In this document: positions 37,021-47,201 of the stretch, in pieces
How the letters are laid out: each line of letters opens with the position of its first letter
How positions within the stretch are numbered: the first letter of the stretch is position 1
NCBI RefSeq assembly: GCF_020360975.1
Contig: NW_025408682.1
Location: 310,001 to 374,000 of the forward strand
Reading direction: 5' to 3'
From: Hirsutella rhossiliensis
Taxonomy: Eukaryota; Ascomycota; Sordariomycetes; Hypocreales; Ophiocordycipitaceae
Length of the DNA: 64,000 bases
The notes under the pieces: model-generated
What the model was told of the DNA's origin: nothing
Seen by the model: only the letters and a program-made list of their open reading frames with translations
The model's database searches: none
Translations under genes and position numbers: made by a program

Positions 37021-37164
37021 TTTAGCTGGTTAATAGAGTATGATGTGGTTGAAGTGTAGGGTATTGAAGTCAGACGGTGAAAAATCTGGCTACTGCGGTG
37101 TCCAGCACCAGCTTAGGGAGCTGGTGAGGAACGAACGCGAAATAAGTGGGGCGTGGCACGGGTA

Positions 37165-37437
37165 CTCTTTTAAATTTGGGAAAATCTGGTCCCGTTGCGG
37201 TGGAGTTATTGTGGATTGATGTCGAGCTCGTAGCGGCGTGTAAGTCCGGCGGGTCACGGGATCCGGCAGATCACCGGTAAATCCCTTAATTCCTATTGGC
37301 CAGCGCCCGTCGACGTCGACCATTCGGACGGTGAGGTTGGAAAATTCAACGACGGATTGCACAATGGCACGCGGGTGCACGGCGCTGAGAAATTGTGCGC
37401 CGACTCTTTTATGCGTGAGGGGCATTTTAGAGTCAAG
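37165..37437. other. Unmutated spacer between pogo-2 and pogo-3
   Basis: 273 bp with normal base composition. The minus strand is open throughout (HKRVGAQFLSAVHPRAIVQ..., RMVDVDGRWPIGIKGFTGDL) and stays open into both neighbouring spacers once the TA-flanked elements are skipped. No family was recognised. Confidence 0.35.
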
Positions 37438-37439
37438 TA

Positions 37440-40227
37440 CCCGTTGATCTTGGTGTGGGGCCACAGCAGCCCAACTAAGTGTCTTCGCCACTTAGTTGGC
37501 CCAAAAAATCCGGCACAGCCCAAAAAATCCGGCACAGCAGGGTCCTCAATTTGGGGTGCAAAATCAAGGGAAATTCTACGCTTCGCTTCATGGTGCCGTC
37601 AATGCGACTTCAAATAGCTAAAATATACATGTGATCAATAGCTGCGGATCACCTAAAGACGCAAGTAACAACGAAAAGTGAAAAAATCACGTCTTTGGGC
37701 CTATTTAGGAGCTGCCGCCTTCCAGTCGAAGAGATAGGAAGACCGCGTTTGTGAGTCCAAATAGACGTATTATGTAGTAATTTCGCCTGTTGTGCGTCTC
37801 TGAGCTATTTTATCCATACCTGTGTTCCTGGAGCGTCTGCTGTATCTTGTTGGACGATCGGGTGCGCGGTCGAGGGCATGGTGTATCGACTACCGCTTCA
37901 ACCGCTGCTAACGGCGGCGATGAGGGTATATTCTCTTGCGTGTCGAGTAAATTGTCCTCGTCTTCATCGTCGGCGCCATCCTCACTATGTTTGTCAAGAT
38001 CGAGGCCTGTGAAATAGACGGTATCGTCACTGCCGGGCAACGACGACATATCTGTAAGTGGGCGAGGTCGGGTCGCTGCGCGCGCCTGACATCTCTGGCG
38101 GAGTTATTTCTCTTCGTGGTATCATAGAAAAGGATTCCTTGGATGGCTCTTTGAGCTCCCGCATGAGGGTATCGCAACTTTGCTCCAGAGTGTAGAACTC
38201 AACGTCTCGTCCCGTAAACTCTAGCCAGGGCTTAAAGTTCAATGTCTTGACTCTGCCATTGACTAACTGCTTCTTCCCGACTTTATAGTCTTCTCGGATC
38301 TTCTGCATCTCTCCACGAACTCGTTTAAGATGCATCCTTATCTCCTGGCGCGTTTGAAGCCGGGTTTGCTTTGCCTGGAGCTCCTCATACTCCCGGGTGA
38401 TGTCGGCCATGCTGGAGCTCGTGATAAACTCTCCGCGCGGCCTGACAATCTTGCCTCTCTTCATTCGATTCGCATACGCCTGGGTTCGGCTATTCTTATC
38501 GCTGACTATGCCCTGGGAATGTGACGCCATCGCGATAGACTCGGTGTTCACTTTCGCAAGAACCCGCAAGTTTTCTCGTGATGGCGAGCTCATGAGGGGC
38601 CCATACCGTTGCCGGATATCATTGAGGGCATCCGCGGCGACTTGGAAACGCGTCTCCGAGGGTAGGAGCGAGGCGTATGCAGGATTGATCGGCTGCTGTT
38701 GTCGTAGCTGCTCGTGGAGGATCTTGGTGATCACCGGCGCTGGGTCGACAGGAAAGAGGCCTGTTTTTCCAAATGCCGCCATAATGTTATGCCGCGTGAA
38801 GCCAGCCTCATATACGTCCTGAAAAGCTGTGAGAAGTTGACCCGCGAAAATGATATGTTGCCTTCTGCGAGCGACTTCCGAAGCGCTTTCTGATGTGCTG
38901 ACTTTAGTGGCTGGAATACCCCAACATCAAGCGGCTGCATGAGGTGGGTGGAATGCGGCGGAAAATAGCAATGATGATATCAAACTTGATACAATACTCA
39001 GCAAAGTCAAGGGTGGTATGCCCTGTAAAGCCATCCACAACAAGCAATCGGTAGATCTTCTCGTCGTCAGGCCGTTGGTTTGGCGGCGCCTCCACGCGAC
39101 TCATCCCCATGTTGGGGCGCCGAAGATGCTCGTCACAGCCGAACCACTCTTCCAGCGAATTTCCTGACTGTTTTGCTTGCGCTGACGATGCCCAAGACCA
39201 GCAGTTGAAATGCCTTGCCCACTCAAGGTGTATCTCTGCGTTGGAAAAGCCAGTTGGCGACTGGGCAAACCGTACGCCTGTCATGATGTCGATGCCGGCC
39301 CAGTTGGTGGTAGGGTAATGTTGGAAAACAAGCCAGGGTGGAAGAGAGTCCCCCACTGCGTTAACTGAGGCAATTACCGTGCAGGATTCTCGGTTTGCTG
39401 GGTCTAAAACTCGGGGCCGGGTGCTCTTGACTCTAGTGGTGCGCGTGATGAGAACTTGGATGCGTTCTCGCAGGCACCCAATGCGTATTCCGGCCTCGTC
39501 TTCATTCCAGATCTCTGAACTGCCAATACGGTAGCTGGTGATGATTTCTCGAAGCTTTGAGTAGAAAAATTCGACTTCTTCTACCCCGTGGGCTTCAAAG
39601 GACTTCCGGCTCGTTCAACTGCTTTGAGATACGTCTTCGCGATCGCAGGATGACTTCCACGCCAATTGTCAAGCCAACGACGAGACCGGGCGGGCATTGG
39701 GATCTCGACGCATTCTTATTGCATTTGCAACAGCTTCAAGTTGCTCTCTCGTGGCGGGCATGCCGGTGCGTTCCATCCACTGTACATACGCAACCAGGGC
39801 GTCGTCTTCGTCCTCCGTCAGCGCCAATGGACGCCCTGGAGCACGGGAAAAGGGGTTTCTTATGAAATTAATGGCTCTCTGTACGGATGAGCTCTTCACA
39901 TTGTAACGGATGGCCGCATCTCGCACGGAAAGAGGCGTTCTTTTGGTGTTGTTGAGCGACGAACATCGGCTCTGGGGTCGCGACGAGACGCCAGAACGGC
40001 TTTTGCTGCCTCCAGGGTAGCCATGTTATCTGTCATAATGTATTCCGGCAAAAAGATACGTAAATAAAGTCAAGTTGCGCGAGAAAACGCGGTTGAGATG
40101 CATAGGGTTGACGTTTTGGAGGTGGGCTGCTGTGCCGGATTTTTTGGGCTGTGCCGGATTTTTTGGGCCAACTAAGTGGCGAAGACACTTAGTTGGGCTG
40201 CTGTGGCCCCACACCAAGATCAACGGG
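37440..40227 (-). mobile_element. pogo-3: pogo/CENP-B-type DNA transposon with hairpin TIRs
   Basis: Perfect terminal inverted repeats of about 100 bp start CCCGTTGATCTTGGTGTGG, with TA at 37438-37439 and 40228-40229. Each repeat holds an internal hairpin (CCAACTAAGTG, loop TCTTCGC, CACTTAGTTGG) followed by two tandem copies of CCCAAAAAATCCGGCACAG. 2788 bp, not RIP-mutated. Confidence 0.92.
38027..40023 (-). pseudogene. pogo-3 transposase, near-complete but frameshifted
   Basis: It starts at the ATG at 40021-40023 (MATLEAAKAVLASRRDP), shifts near 39925, then DAAIRYNVKSSSVQRAI and LALTEDEDDALVAYVQWMER (helix-turn-helix and CENP-B-like region). The catalytic residues can be followed: NEDEAGIRIG at about 39480-39506, LLVVDGFTGHTTLDFAEYC near 39000-39050 and QPLDVGVFQPLKSAHQKAL near 38890-38940. 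The C-terminal part MAAFGKTGLFPVDPAPVI to 38027 includes a coiled-coil-like basic stretch. At least three frame changes interrupt it. All acidic motifs survive, so inactivation looks recent. Confidence 0.82.
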
Positions 40228-40229
40228 TA

Positions 40230-40916
40230 CGACGATTTTTGACCTGAACTCGTCTCTAAGTCTAGTCGCCTTTTGCCCAATGGTAAGTCTACTACACTTT
40301 GCCAGGCAGCTACGATAGCCTCTGATTCGCTCTATTGCCTTAATTGCCTTGAGGAATGAAAGGCTTGCCTTGAGTAAGGAACAAAAGGCTTCTCTCTGCC
40401 CTATGCCTTAAGGAACGAAAGGCTCAACGAGCTTATAGAGGGCTGGATTGTCATAGCCAACCTTCCTTTAACAGCTCCGTCAAATCCATACTTGCGAAGA
40501 GTCCTTGAACTGTACGATGCGTCTTTAGCGAAGGAAGTACCCTAGAGCCGGCAGTTAGTGCGCGAGACTATGCGGAAGCTATTAGAGGTAAAGAAGAGAA
40601 CAAGATCTAATTAACTAGAGAAGGCAATAACATAGATTAGCTTGTATACCATCCAATCACCGTCCGATTCACGATACTAACCTCATGCATCAGGCTCTTA
40701 TAATCCCCGAAGTCACCGGGCCGGTTTTCATCCACTCATTTCAGTCGCCTCTTCTATACAGAGTTGCACATGAAGACTATCCGACCTGTCCCCTATTTTG
40801 TTTATGCGGACAATGTCATGCGTATCCGTATCTGACGCGACAATCTTCTTCTAGCCTTTTAGCTGTATCCAATCCTCGGCTTCTTCCTTCTCATAACATT
40901 CGGCGGACTCTCGGGC
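40230..40916. other. Intergenic region downstream of the UbiA gene
   Basis: Normal composition. It contains three loose repeats of a GGAA(T/C)GAAAGGCTT-like unit at about 40345-40435. No gene was recognised. The UbiA gene ends at 40917. Confidence 0.4.
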
Positions 40917-42031
40917 TTATGGTCTAGATTGAAGGCCTTTTTTCTCCACACCAAGTCTCCAATAAGCCGGTAACAGATATATAGCTACCATCCAGATCTA
41001 GCGGTGTAGTTAATAAGTGAAACAATCATGAGTCGAGAAGACTTACATTGTATAAGACGTATGAGAACTCGTCGTTCTTCATGGTCGTAAGGAAAAAGAA
41101 GCGAAGACCGACCCAAATAGCTAGGAGAGCAAGGGGGAAACTCGCAATATAGTTCACTTCCCAGACCTTGCAACATAATAATGTCCAAATGCATAATCCG
41201 GGCAAAATTGTCTTCCGACTTTGCCTCGGATACATAATGGGTAATGTTGATCGATTCATCACCATATCACCTTTTATGTCTTTGAAATCTTGGGCATGAA
41301 TCGTTGTAAATATAATAACCGCATTAACGCAAATAGCTCGTTGCGCGACTTGGTCAAGGCCGTGGGGGCTGGAACCTAGATCATTTGACTCTTAGCGTTG
41401 TAATATGAAGCTTTGTCCGCTGGCAGAACGCTACCTGCTACTAGTGTCGCACCCCATTCGAAACAAGAGATACCTCCTGAGTTTAACAGATTCCTGGCCA
41501 CGAAATGTGCGTGGCCTCCTAGTTCATTGTGGGCAAATGTAAGAGTTAAGAGCGCTACACTCGCAAACACGACCTGAATGCTATAGCCATAGGACTGGAC
41601 AATGCAAACGGCAAATAGAACGCGCTGAAGAACACGGGCGTGCTGAATTGTAATACGTCCAGATGTCAATGGCCTGTAGCTTTTGTTCTGTTCGTCTTCG
41701 GCAATGCCTATAACCTGGTTTGATATGTTGAAATGCAATAGGTGAAGCCATATCCATAGCGATGCCTGAATGGCGTGGCTGCTGTCGGGTGTAGGGGCAA
41801 CTCCATATGCAAATACAGACTTTTATATGTACATAAAAAGAGTGGCACCTGTAAGCCAAATGCTCTGCAGAGTCGGGCAGAATACCGAATTCTTACCACT
41901 GGAACAAGAATTGTTTTGATGTCTGATGCCGTGAAAAGCCATAATATATGAATCAAGTTGAAGATGGACGAACGAAGGCGAAGCATTTTAGACAGGGCAG
42001 CGCACGCAACAGCGAAAATTGTATGATTCAT
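40917..42031 (-). CDS. UbiA-family membrane prenyltransferase / terpene cyclase
   Basis: Four exons: 42031-41897, 41819-41435, 41375-41047, 40997-40917. Introns of 77, 59 and 49 nt have GT/AG ends, and the 930-nt coding sequence (309 aa) is in frame to TAA at 40917-40919. Both UbiA aspartate motifs are present: NQVIGIAEDEQNKSYRP (residues about 79-95) and HAQDFKDIKGD (about 200-210). The spaced hydrophobic segments fit a multi-span membrane protein. In fungi this subgroup includes prenyltransferases and the membrane terpene cyclase of fumagillin biosynthesis, so the expected role is Mg-dependent transfer or cyclisation of a prenyl diphosphate at an internal membrane. The gene is unmutated between RIP-damaged repeats and sits beside two flavin oxidases. 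The substrate cannot be told from sequence. Confidence 0.88.
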
Positions 42032-43508
42032 CTTCAGTTTGTTTTAAGGTTGATGATGTATATCGCGTGTTGCTGATAGAGTCAAGTCTGGATAATCGCC
42101 GTTGACCATTACGGGCTTCCGGCCACTATATATCCTAAGCAGTTAATGTTCGTATATATTAACGATGTACGAAGTAATTAGAGGCCACTGTGTATAAAAC
42201 TAAACTGACACTCCCTGCGAGGGCCTAGACCTATGTTCTGGTGCAAACCTGCAGGCCCTTGCATAGCAGAACTGCAACGATAGACATTTAACGACATAGA
42301 GCAGAACTCCGTCACATTTTTTAGACCGTAGGGAGCAGGGTGATTTTCCATCACGATCATAAGTGTTTTTTGTCGCATCGAGCCCTTCTTACCGTAGAGG
42401 CTTATTCCTCGAGATCTGCGAATTTAGGCTACCCTTCGCGACAATGTTACCCTATAACGCCGCTATAGCCTACTAAGTAATGACCCTATGACCTTATGAC
42501 CTTATAACCTATGACCGGATCCGCCTATGCCTCTATACACTTCATCTCGGCACCTCGCAATATCTCGAACTTAGCGGCGATAGATGTACTAGATGTCGAG
42601 GGTTTTCTTCATGGAGGGAAGCATGTAACGATCTAATCTAGACCCGCGCGTCTCGGCTTGATCGTTGCCGATCGGTGAAAGAAATCCCGGCATGAATAGG
42701 GTAGAAATAACAGACACAAGCCCAAGGTATGTATGTCATGGATCTATTATAGACATTTTCGAAAGCACGGGGCGGCGGCAGTTGCAGCGCGCCCGTTCCC
42801 CCGAGACTACTTCCTTAATGTTAGCCCTGATTCTAACCTTAGTCTTTGCCGTGGCCTTGATCTTGGTATGTGGTGCATAAGTACAGCGAAACAGGGAGTA
42901 AAGAACAGGTGCCAGTGGCTTAATTGTCGATTTTTATACCCGATAACTACAGAACCGGCCTATGTCGGCGCATCGCGACCCTCACTTCACAATGGTGCCT
43001 TGGAGTTTCCTACGTCCAGGAAGTGAACATATAGCCAGAGGATATCGGCGCAATTTAGCCTTCTCATCTAAGGATTGCTATTAGATTATAAATCAAGATC
43101 TCGCTTATAGCCTTACGTAGCGTAGCGCCTATGGTCCAGTGTCTTCTATCATGGAACAAGGCTAGTAATGTTACTACTGAGACGAAGGCCTCAAACAATT
43201 TTAACCACTGAGTTAATGTCTCGTCGGAGAAACATGCCAACGACGGAAGTAGTGCTCCGAAGCTGGTATTCCCGGCTTTGGCAGTGTTTCGTCGACACGA
43301 CCTTTAGTGTTTTTGCAAATAAAAGATGGTCAAGCGGAGCAAATAGCGATTAGTGCACGATAATAGAAATAAGAAACGATGTTACCTACTAGGCAAACAA
43401 TGCTGATAACTGAGTTAATGGCTTATCGTAGAAATATTCTAACAGACGGGGGAACCTAGTGGTCCGCAGTGGTTTTCTACCATAAGCAGTAGACAAATTC
43501 CTAAGTCC
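42032..43508. other. Intergenic region between UbiA gene and LTR element
   Basis: Mostly normal composition. A stretch at about 42395-42443 resembles the start of the Copia LTR in minus orientation (TGTCGCGAAGGGT...TTCGCAG). Two loosely similar segments at about 43195-43265 and 43410-43480 share ACTGAGTTAATG and flanking bases. Small open frames at 42665-43026 have no recognisable domain. No complete gene is seen. Confidence 0.4.
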
Positions 43509-43673
43509 TGTCACGGGCTGGACCCGATTTAGTGGACCCGGTTTTACCGGGTCCGTTAGGATGAAGGTCCCGGCTTAAGGCATGGCCTCGAGCTTCTGTT
43601 CTTTCCCCCTAGCTTTAGATAGACAATATATAGGCACCTACTTATTAAAGAAACTCTAGGCTAGCCTCTTATA
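43509..43673 (+). repeat. 5' LTR of small LTR element
   Basis: 165 bp. It is more RIP-altered at its right end than the 3' LTR (for example TATATAGG versus ACACAGG). Confidence 0.88.
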
Positions 43674-44547
43674 TATCTAAAGCTTAACTAATGCATTTAG
43701 AATATAAGGTAGAATAGCTTAATACTAAGCGACTTTTAATTTATTTAGAACTTAACGTATAAGGCATAAAGGCTCTATATAAGTAAAATTTTTCTTTAAT
43801 AGCAACGTAATAAGCATAATAGGCTATAATACCGATATAACGCGAGGCGTAGTTAATAAGTATAATCGAAACGATATAAGCATAGATCGAGGAGTTATAG
43901 ATAGCGATTAATTATCGGGCGCACTAACCTCGTTAGGTATTACCGGAACTTAATCGATTTAGCGGCCGAGCTAAAGATTAGGATATATAGGCGTTGGCTA
44001 TAAGGGCTAAGCTACGCGTTAGCGGATAAGCTATTAAAGACGAGAACGCGTAGTTCTACTATATCTATAGCTCCCTCGATAGGAATATCTAATATATAGT
44101 TCTAGCCTTCGTATAACGTATAGAGAAGTAAGGTTAATAGAGTCTAACGCTTTTACTCGACTATCTTAAACGGATTTTCGACGATCTTAATAAGTCTAAA
44201 AAGGTAGGATAGCGGCTTAGAGAGATAACGTAAGGAGCTCGACTACTCCTAGATTACCTACTAAGGTTTAAGGGAACGCTTTTTAAGGCTAGGGCCGACT
44301 TATAGCTAGACGACGCAAAGATTATAACGCTAGTAGGGGGTCTTAATAAGGAGTTAAAACAACGATTGACCGCTTAGCTTAATCTCCTAATAACCTATAA
44401 TAAGTTTATTCGGGTTCTTCTTGCCCTCGGCGACTAGGATAGTATTAGGTTTTACTACTAAGGAAATTTAGCGAGACGCATAGGGCATGTCTACGAGTAC
44501 TCGTCTAACTCCGGTTCGGACGGGGAAGGTTGCTAAAGGGGGGGTAA

Positions 44548-44712
44548 TGTCACGGGCTAGACCCGATTTAGTGGACCCGGTTTTACCGGGTCCGTTAGGA
44601 TAAAGGTCCCGGCTCGAGGCATGGCCTCGAGCTTCTATACTTTCCCCCTAGCTTTAGATAGACAATACACAGGCACCTGCTTGTTGAAGAAACTCCGGGC
44701 CAGCCTCTTATA
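44548..44712 (+). repeat. 3' LTR of small LTR element
   Basis: 165 bp. Contains the palindromic GGACCCGGTTTTACCGGGTCC that is also in the 5' copy. Confidence 0.88.
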
Positions 44713-44717
44713 AGTCC

Positions 44718-45117
44718 GGAACATTCCTTTTAAGGAATATTTGTCTGAGCACTATGCTCATCTTCCGTAGATTGTGTAAGATTCACCAGTGTATCTATTC
44801 GTTCATTCCAGTGTCAGTTGCTGCCATTTATAGTTATGATCTTCGTTTTATTACACGGTTTAATGTATGCGCTCATCGCTATCCTAGCCATATTAGCTTG
44901 ATGCCCCACTGGCTCACCCTTCCATACGATCAGGTGGGTCTATTTTTCCCTTTCTTCTTGGTCCTTCGGACTACTTCTATAACATTCCTTTCCCTGCCAT
45001 CACCCGATACCTCCTTCATGCTCTACACACCTACCCAAGCTTTCTTCTTTTCCCAATACTTTACCACAATATCCAACCTACCCAGACTACGAGCCAAAGT
45101 CGTTTATTCTTGTCACA
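44718..45117 (+). promoter_or_regulatory. Upstream region of the monooxygenase gene
   Basis: 400 bp between the LTR element's target duplication and the ATG. Pyrimidine-rich stretches (TTTCCCTTTCTTCTTGG, CTTTCTTCTTTTCCC) and CAAG/CAAT-type context before the ATG (CACAATGTC) are typical of fungal promoters and start sites. No specific operator was identified. The nearby LTR could influence it. Confidence 0.35.
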
Positions 45118-46722
45118 ATGTCATCCGCAATTGTTAGTGCCGATATCATTATCATCGGAGCAGGCTTCTCGGGTTGCTGCGCCCTCAACGCCGTTCGATC
45201 TCAAGGTTACTCGGCCAAGATTCTTGAAGCGGGTGACGACTTCGGAGGTGTTTGGCACTACAACAAGTATCCCGGTGCTCGAGTTGATTCTGAAGCTCCA
45301 TTTTATCAATTCCATTTGCCGGAAGTCTGGAAGGACTTTGATTTTAGTGAGCGATACCCTGATTCTAACGAACTCCGGAGATACTTTGCACATCTCGATA
45401 AGAAATTAGATCTTCGAAGAGATGTAATATTTGGCACCAAAGTTATAGAGGCTGGATATATCGCCTCAAAAAACCTATGGTCCTTTCAAGCAGTAAATGG
45501 TTTAACCGCAACAGCACGATATGCTATATTTGCTACTGGATCAACAATTAAACCTTTTATTCCTGAATTTCCTGGGCTTGAAAGCTTCGAAGGCCCTATC
45601 ATTTGTCCATCTGCCTGGCAAGATTCCCTTCAGATCGACGGTAAAAGAATCGGCATTGTCGGCCAAGGGTCATCAGGGATACAACTAGTACAGGAGCTAG
45701 CTAAGCGGGACTGTCAGCTCACTGTCTTCCTTCGGAATCCACCTATGGCTATGCCTATGCGGAATAGAGCATTCTCGTGTGAAGAGTCAGCGCAAATGAA
45801 GATTTTATACGACGCTTTGTTTACGTGGTCACGTTATAGCAGCTTAACGGCAACTCCCTATAGCATGTGCAGCAAGTCCTTTCACGACGTTAATGAATCA
45901 CAACGACAGCAGCTTTACGAACAACTCTGGTCACTTGGTGGTGCCTCCATTCTGTTCAGCAATTTTCCGGACCTTCTCCAGGATAAAGTAGCCAATGCCG
46001 ACTTCTATAACTTTTTCGCCAAAAAAATCCGTCCCCGGATCACAGATCCAGTCAAGCGTGACATTATCGCCCCTCTCAGGCAGCGACAGTGGGTGTTCTC
46101 AAGAAGGCCGATCTTGGAGAACGACTATTACGAAATGATTGATCAGCCTAATGTCGAACTCGTGGATCTTGCCATCACGCCTATTCAAAGATTTTTCAGA
46201 CAAGGTGTCGAATTTGGTAACAGAGAAAAACAGCTCGATGTCTTGATTCTAGCCACTGGGTACGATTCGTTCACTGGAAATTTATATAGCATGAACATTC
46301 GAGATAGGAACGGTATCCCTCTAGCCGAAAAGTGGCAAAGGGGCATTACAACATATCTCGGAATGATGGTTCCCGACCTTCCCAATGCTTTCCTACTTTA
46401 TGGGCCACAATCGCCATCGTCTTTCGCTTATGCCCCACCATTTATACAGATGCAGGTTGAGTGGGTCAGTAAAATCCTACAAAAGGCAAAAGATGATAGG
46501 ATTGAGGTTTTGGAGATACGCAAGAGCGCAGCTAAAAAGTGGAGATCATTGACGCTACAAGTAGCCGAGTCATTGCTGATGCGAGAAACATATTCTTGGT
46601 GGAATGGAGGCAATATTCCAGGCAAGGTTCGAGAGCCCTTGATCTGGTTTGGGGGGTTAAGCCTATGGTGGGAAAAATGCAAAGAGGCCCTAGCAGATTG
46701 GTCAGATCTCGTAGTTGGATAA
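45118..46722 (+). CDS. Baeyer-Villiger-type flavin monooxygenase
   Basis: Single uninterrupted frame of 534 aa with a good start context (CACAATGTC). An N-terminal FAD-binding GAGFSG (residues 14-19) is followed by GGVWHYNKYPGARVDSEAPF (43-62), as in class B monooxygenases, then an ATG motif (139-141), the NADPH-binding GQGSSG (182-187) and a second ATGYDSFTG. The family fingerprint F-x-G-x3-H-x3-W is present as FEGPIICPSAW (157-167), but with Cys163 in place of His. Known relatives insert oxygen next to a carbonyl to form esters or lactones, or oxidise heteroatoms, using FAD and NADPH. The neighbours (UbiA, BBE-like oxidase) suggest a role in tailoring a terpenoid. No RIP damage. Confidence 0.9.
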   Translation: MSSAIVSADIIIIGAGFSGCCALNAVRSQGYSAKILEAGDDFGGVWHYNKYPGARVDSEAPFYQFHLPEVWKDFDFSERYPDSNELRRYFAHLDKKLDLRRDVIFGTKVIEAGYIASKNLWSFQAVNGLTATARYAIFATGSTIKPFIPEFPGLESFEGPIICPSAWQDSLQIDGKRIGIVGQGSSGIQLVQELAKRDCQLTVFLRNPPMAMPMRNRAFSCEESAQMKILYDALFTWSRYSSLTATPYSMCSKSFHDVNESQRQQLYEQLWSLGGASILFSNFPDLLQDKVANADFYNFFAKKIRPRITDPVKRDIIAPLRQRQWVFSRRPILENDYYEMIDQPNVELVDLAITPIQRFFRQGVEFGNREKQLDVLILATGYDSFTGNLYSMNIRDRNGIPLAEKWQRGITTYLGMMVPDLPNAFLLYGPQSPSSFAYAPPFIQMQVEWVSKILQKAKDDRIEVLEIRKSAAKKWRSLTLQVAESLLMRETYSWWNGGNIPGKVREPLIWFGGLSLWWEKCKEALADWSDLVVG

Positions 46723-47201
46723 AATAGCGCTAAAGGGATTTATGCAATAGAACGTAACCAATTCCTTCACGGTGTGGCGCTTACACCGTCACCAGTGCAC
46801 TGAGTGCAGGATACAGCAAGGTAATCGTTGAAGCATAGCAAACCTATTTCAATAAATCGCGCCCTCCCTTCTGTCCAGTTGTGTCTTAGCGCTATACATT
46901 GGCATGTTGCCTAACTCAAATATGTACTTTGATTCCGTCTGAATTATCTATAAAGAGAGAAGGTGTTCCCCCAGTAGCTAGTCCAAGCAAGCACTTTGAC
47001 ATTCAATCTAACAAGGATTAAAACATCTAAAAATTCTTCCAAACCCTTTTCTTATATTGTACTCAGTATAGTACATGCTTGATATTTCTCTACAATATTC
47101 TCATACGCTATAACCTGCTTGATCTATTCACCCGAACAGGGGACTACATGCTATCGCGTACTTCGGTATACTATCATCCCGCGGTTGGAGAATATTCGAA
47201 G
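46723..47201. other. Intergenic region between the two flavoenzyme genes
   Basis: About 480 bp. Normal composition, no gene. It must hold the terminator of the monooxygenase gene and the promoter of the oxidase gene, which lies on the same strand. Confidence 0.5.

Larger units (their letters stand above)
29360..37162 (-). mobile_element. pogo-2: pogo/Fot1 relative, split by a LINE
   Basis: Terminal inverted repeats of about 85 bp start CCCGTGCCACGCCCCAC at 29360 and end with the complement at 37162, with TA duplications at 29358-29359 and 37163-37164. The left repeat is interrupted by the LINE at 29416-35299. Without the LINE the element is about 1.9 kb, normal for Fot1-like elements. The repeats contain a small palindrome (CCAGCT...AGCTGG near 37112-37126). 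Confidence 0.88.
43509..44712 (+). mobile_element. Small gag-only LTR retrotransposon
   Basis: Two 165-bp LTRs (43509-43673 and 44548-44712), starting TGTCACGGGCT and ending CTCTTATA, are flanked by AGTCC at 43504-43508 and 44713-44717. The 874-bp interior codes only for a gag-like relic (VGGLNKELKQRLTA near 44330-44370 and FIRVLLALGD near 44405) with RIP stops, ending at a GGGGGGG purine tract just before the 3' LTR. It has no pol, so it must be mobilised in trans. It lies about 400 bp upstream of the monooxygenase start. Confidence 0.9.

Noticed and set aside
42665..43026. Overlapping 71- and 97-codon frames as a fourth cluster gene
   Set aside because: No domain, two frames compete, and no intron model joins them into a longer protein.
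44754..45137. 127-codon frame just upstream of the monooxygenase
   Set aside because: It overlaps the monooxygenase start in another frame, is pyrimidine-rich and shows no domain; more likely promoter and 5' UTR.
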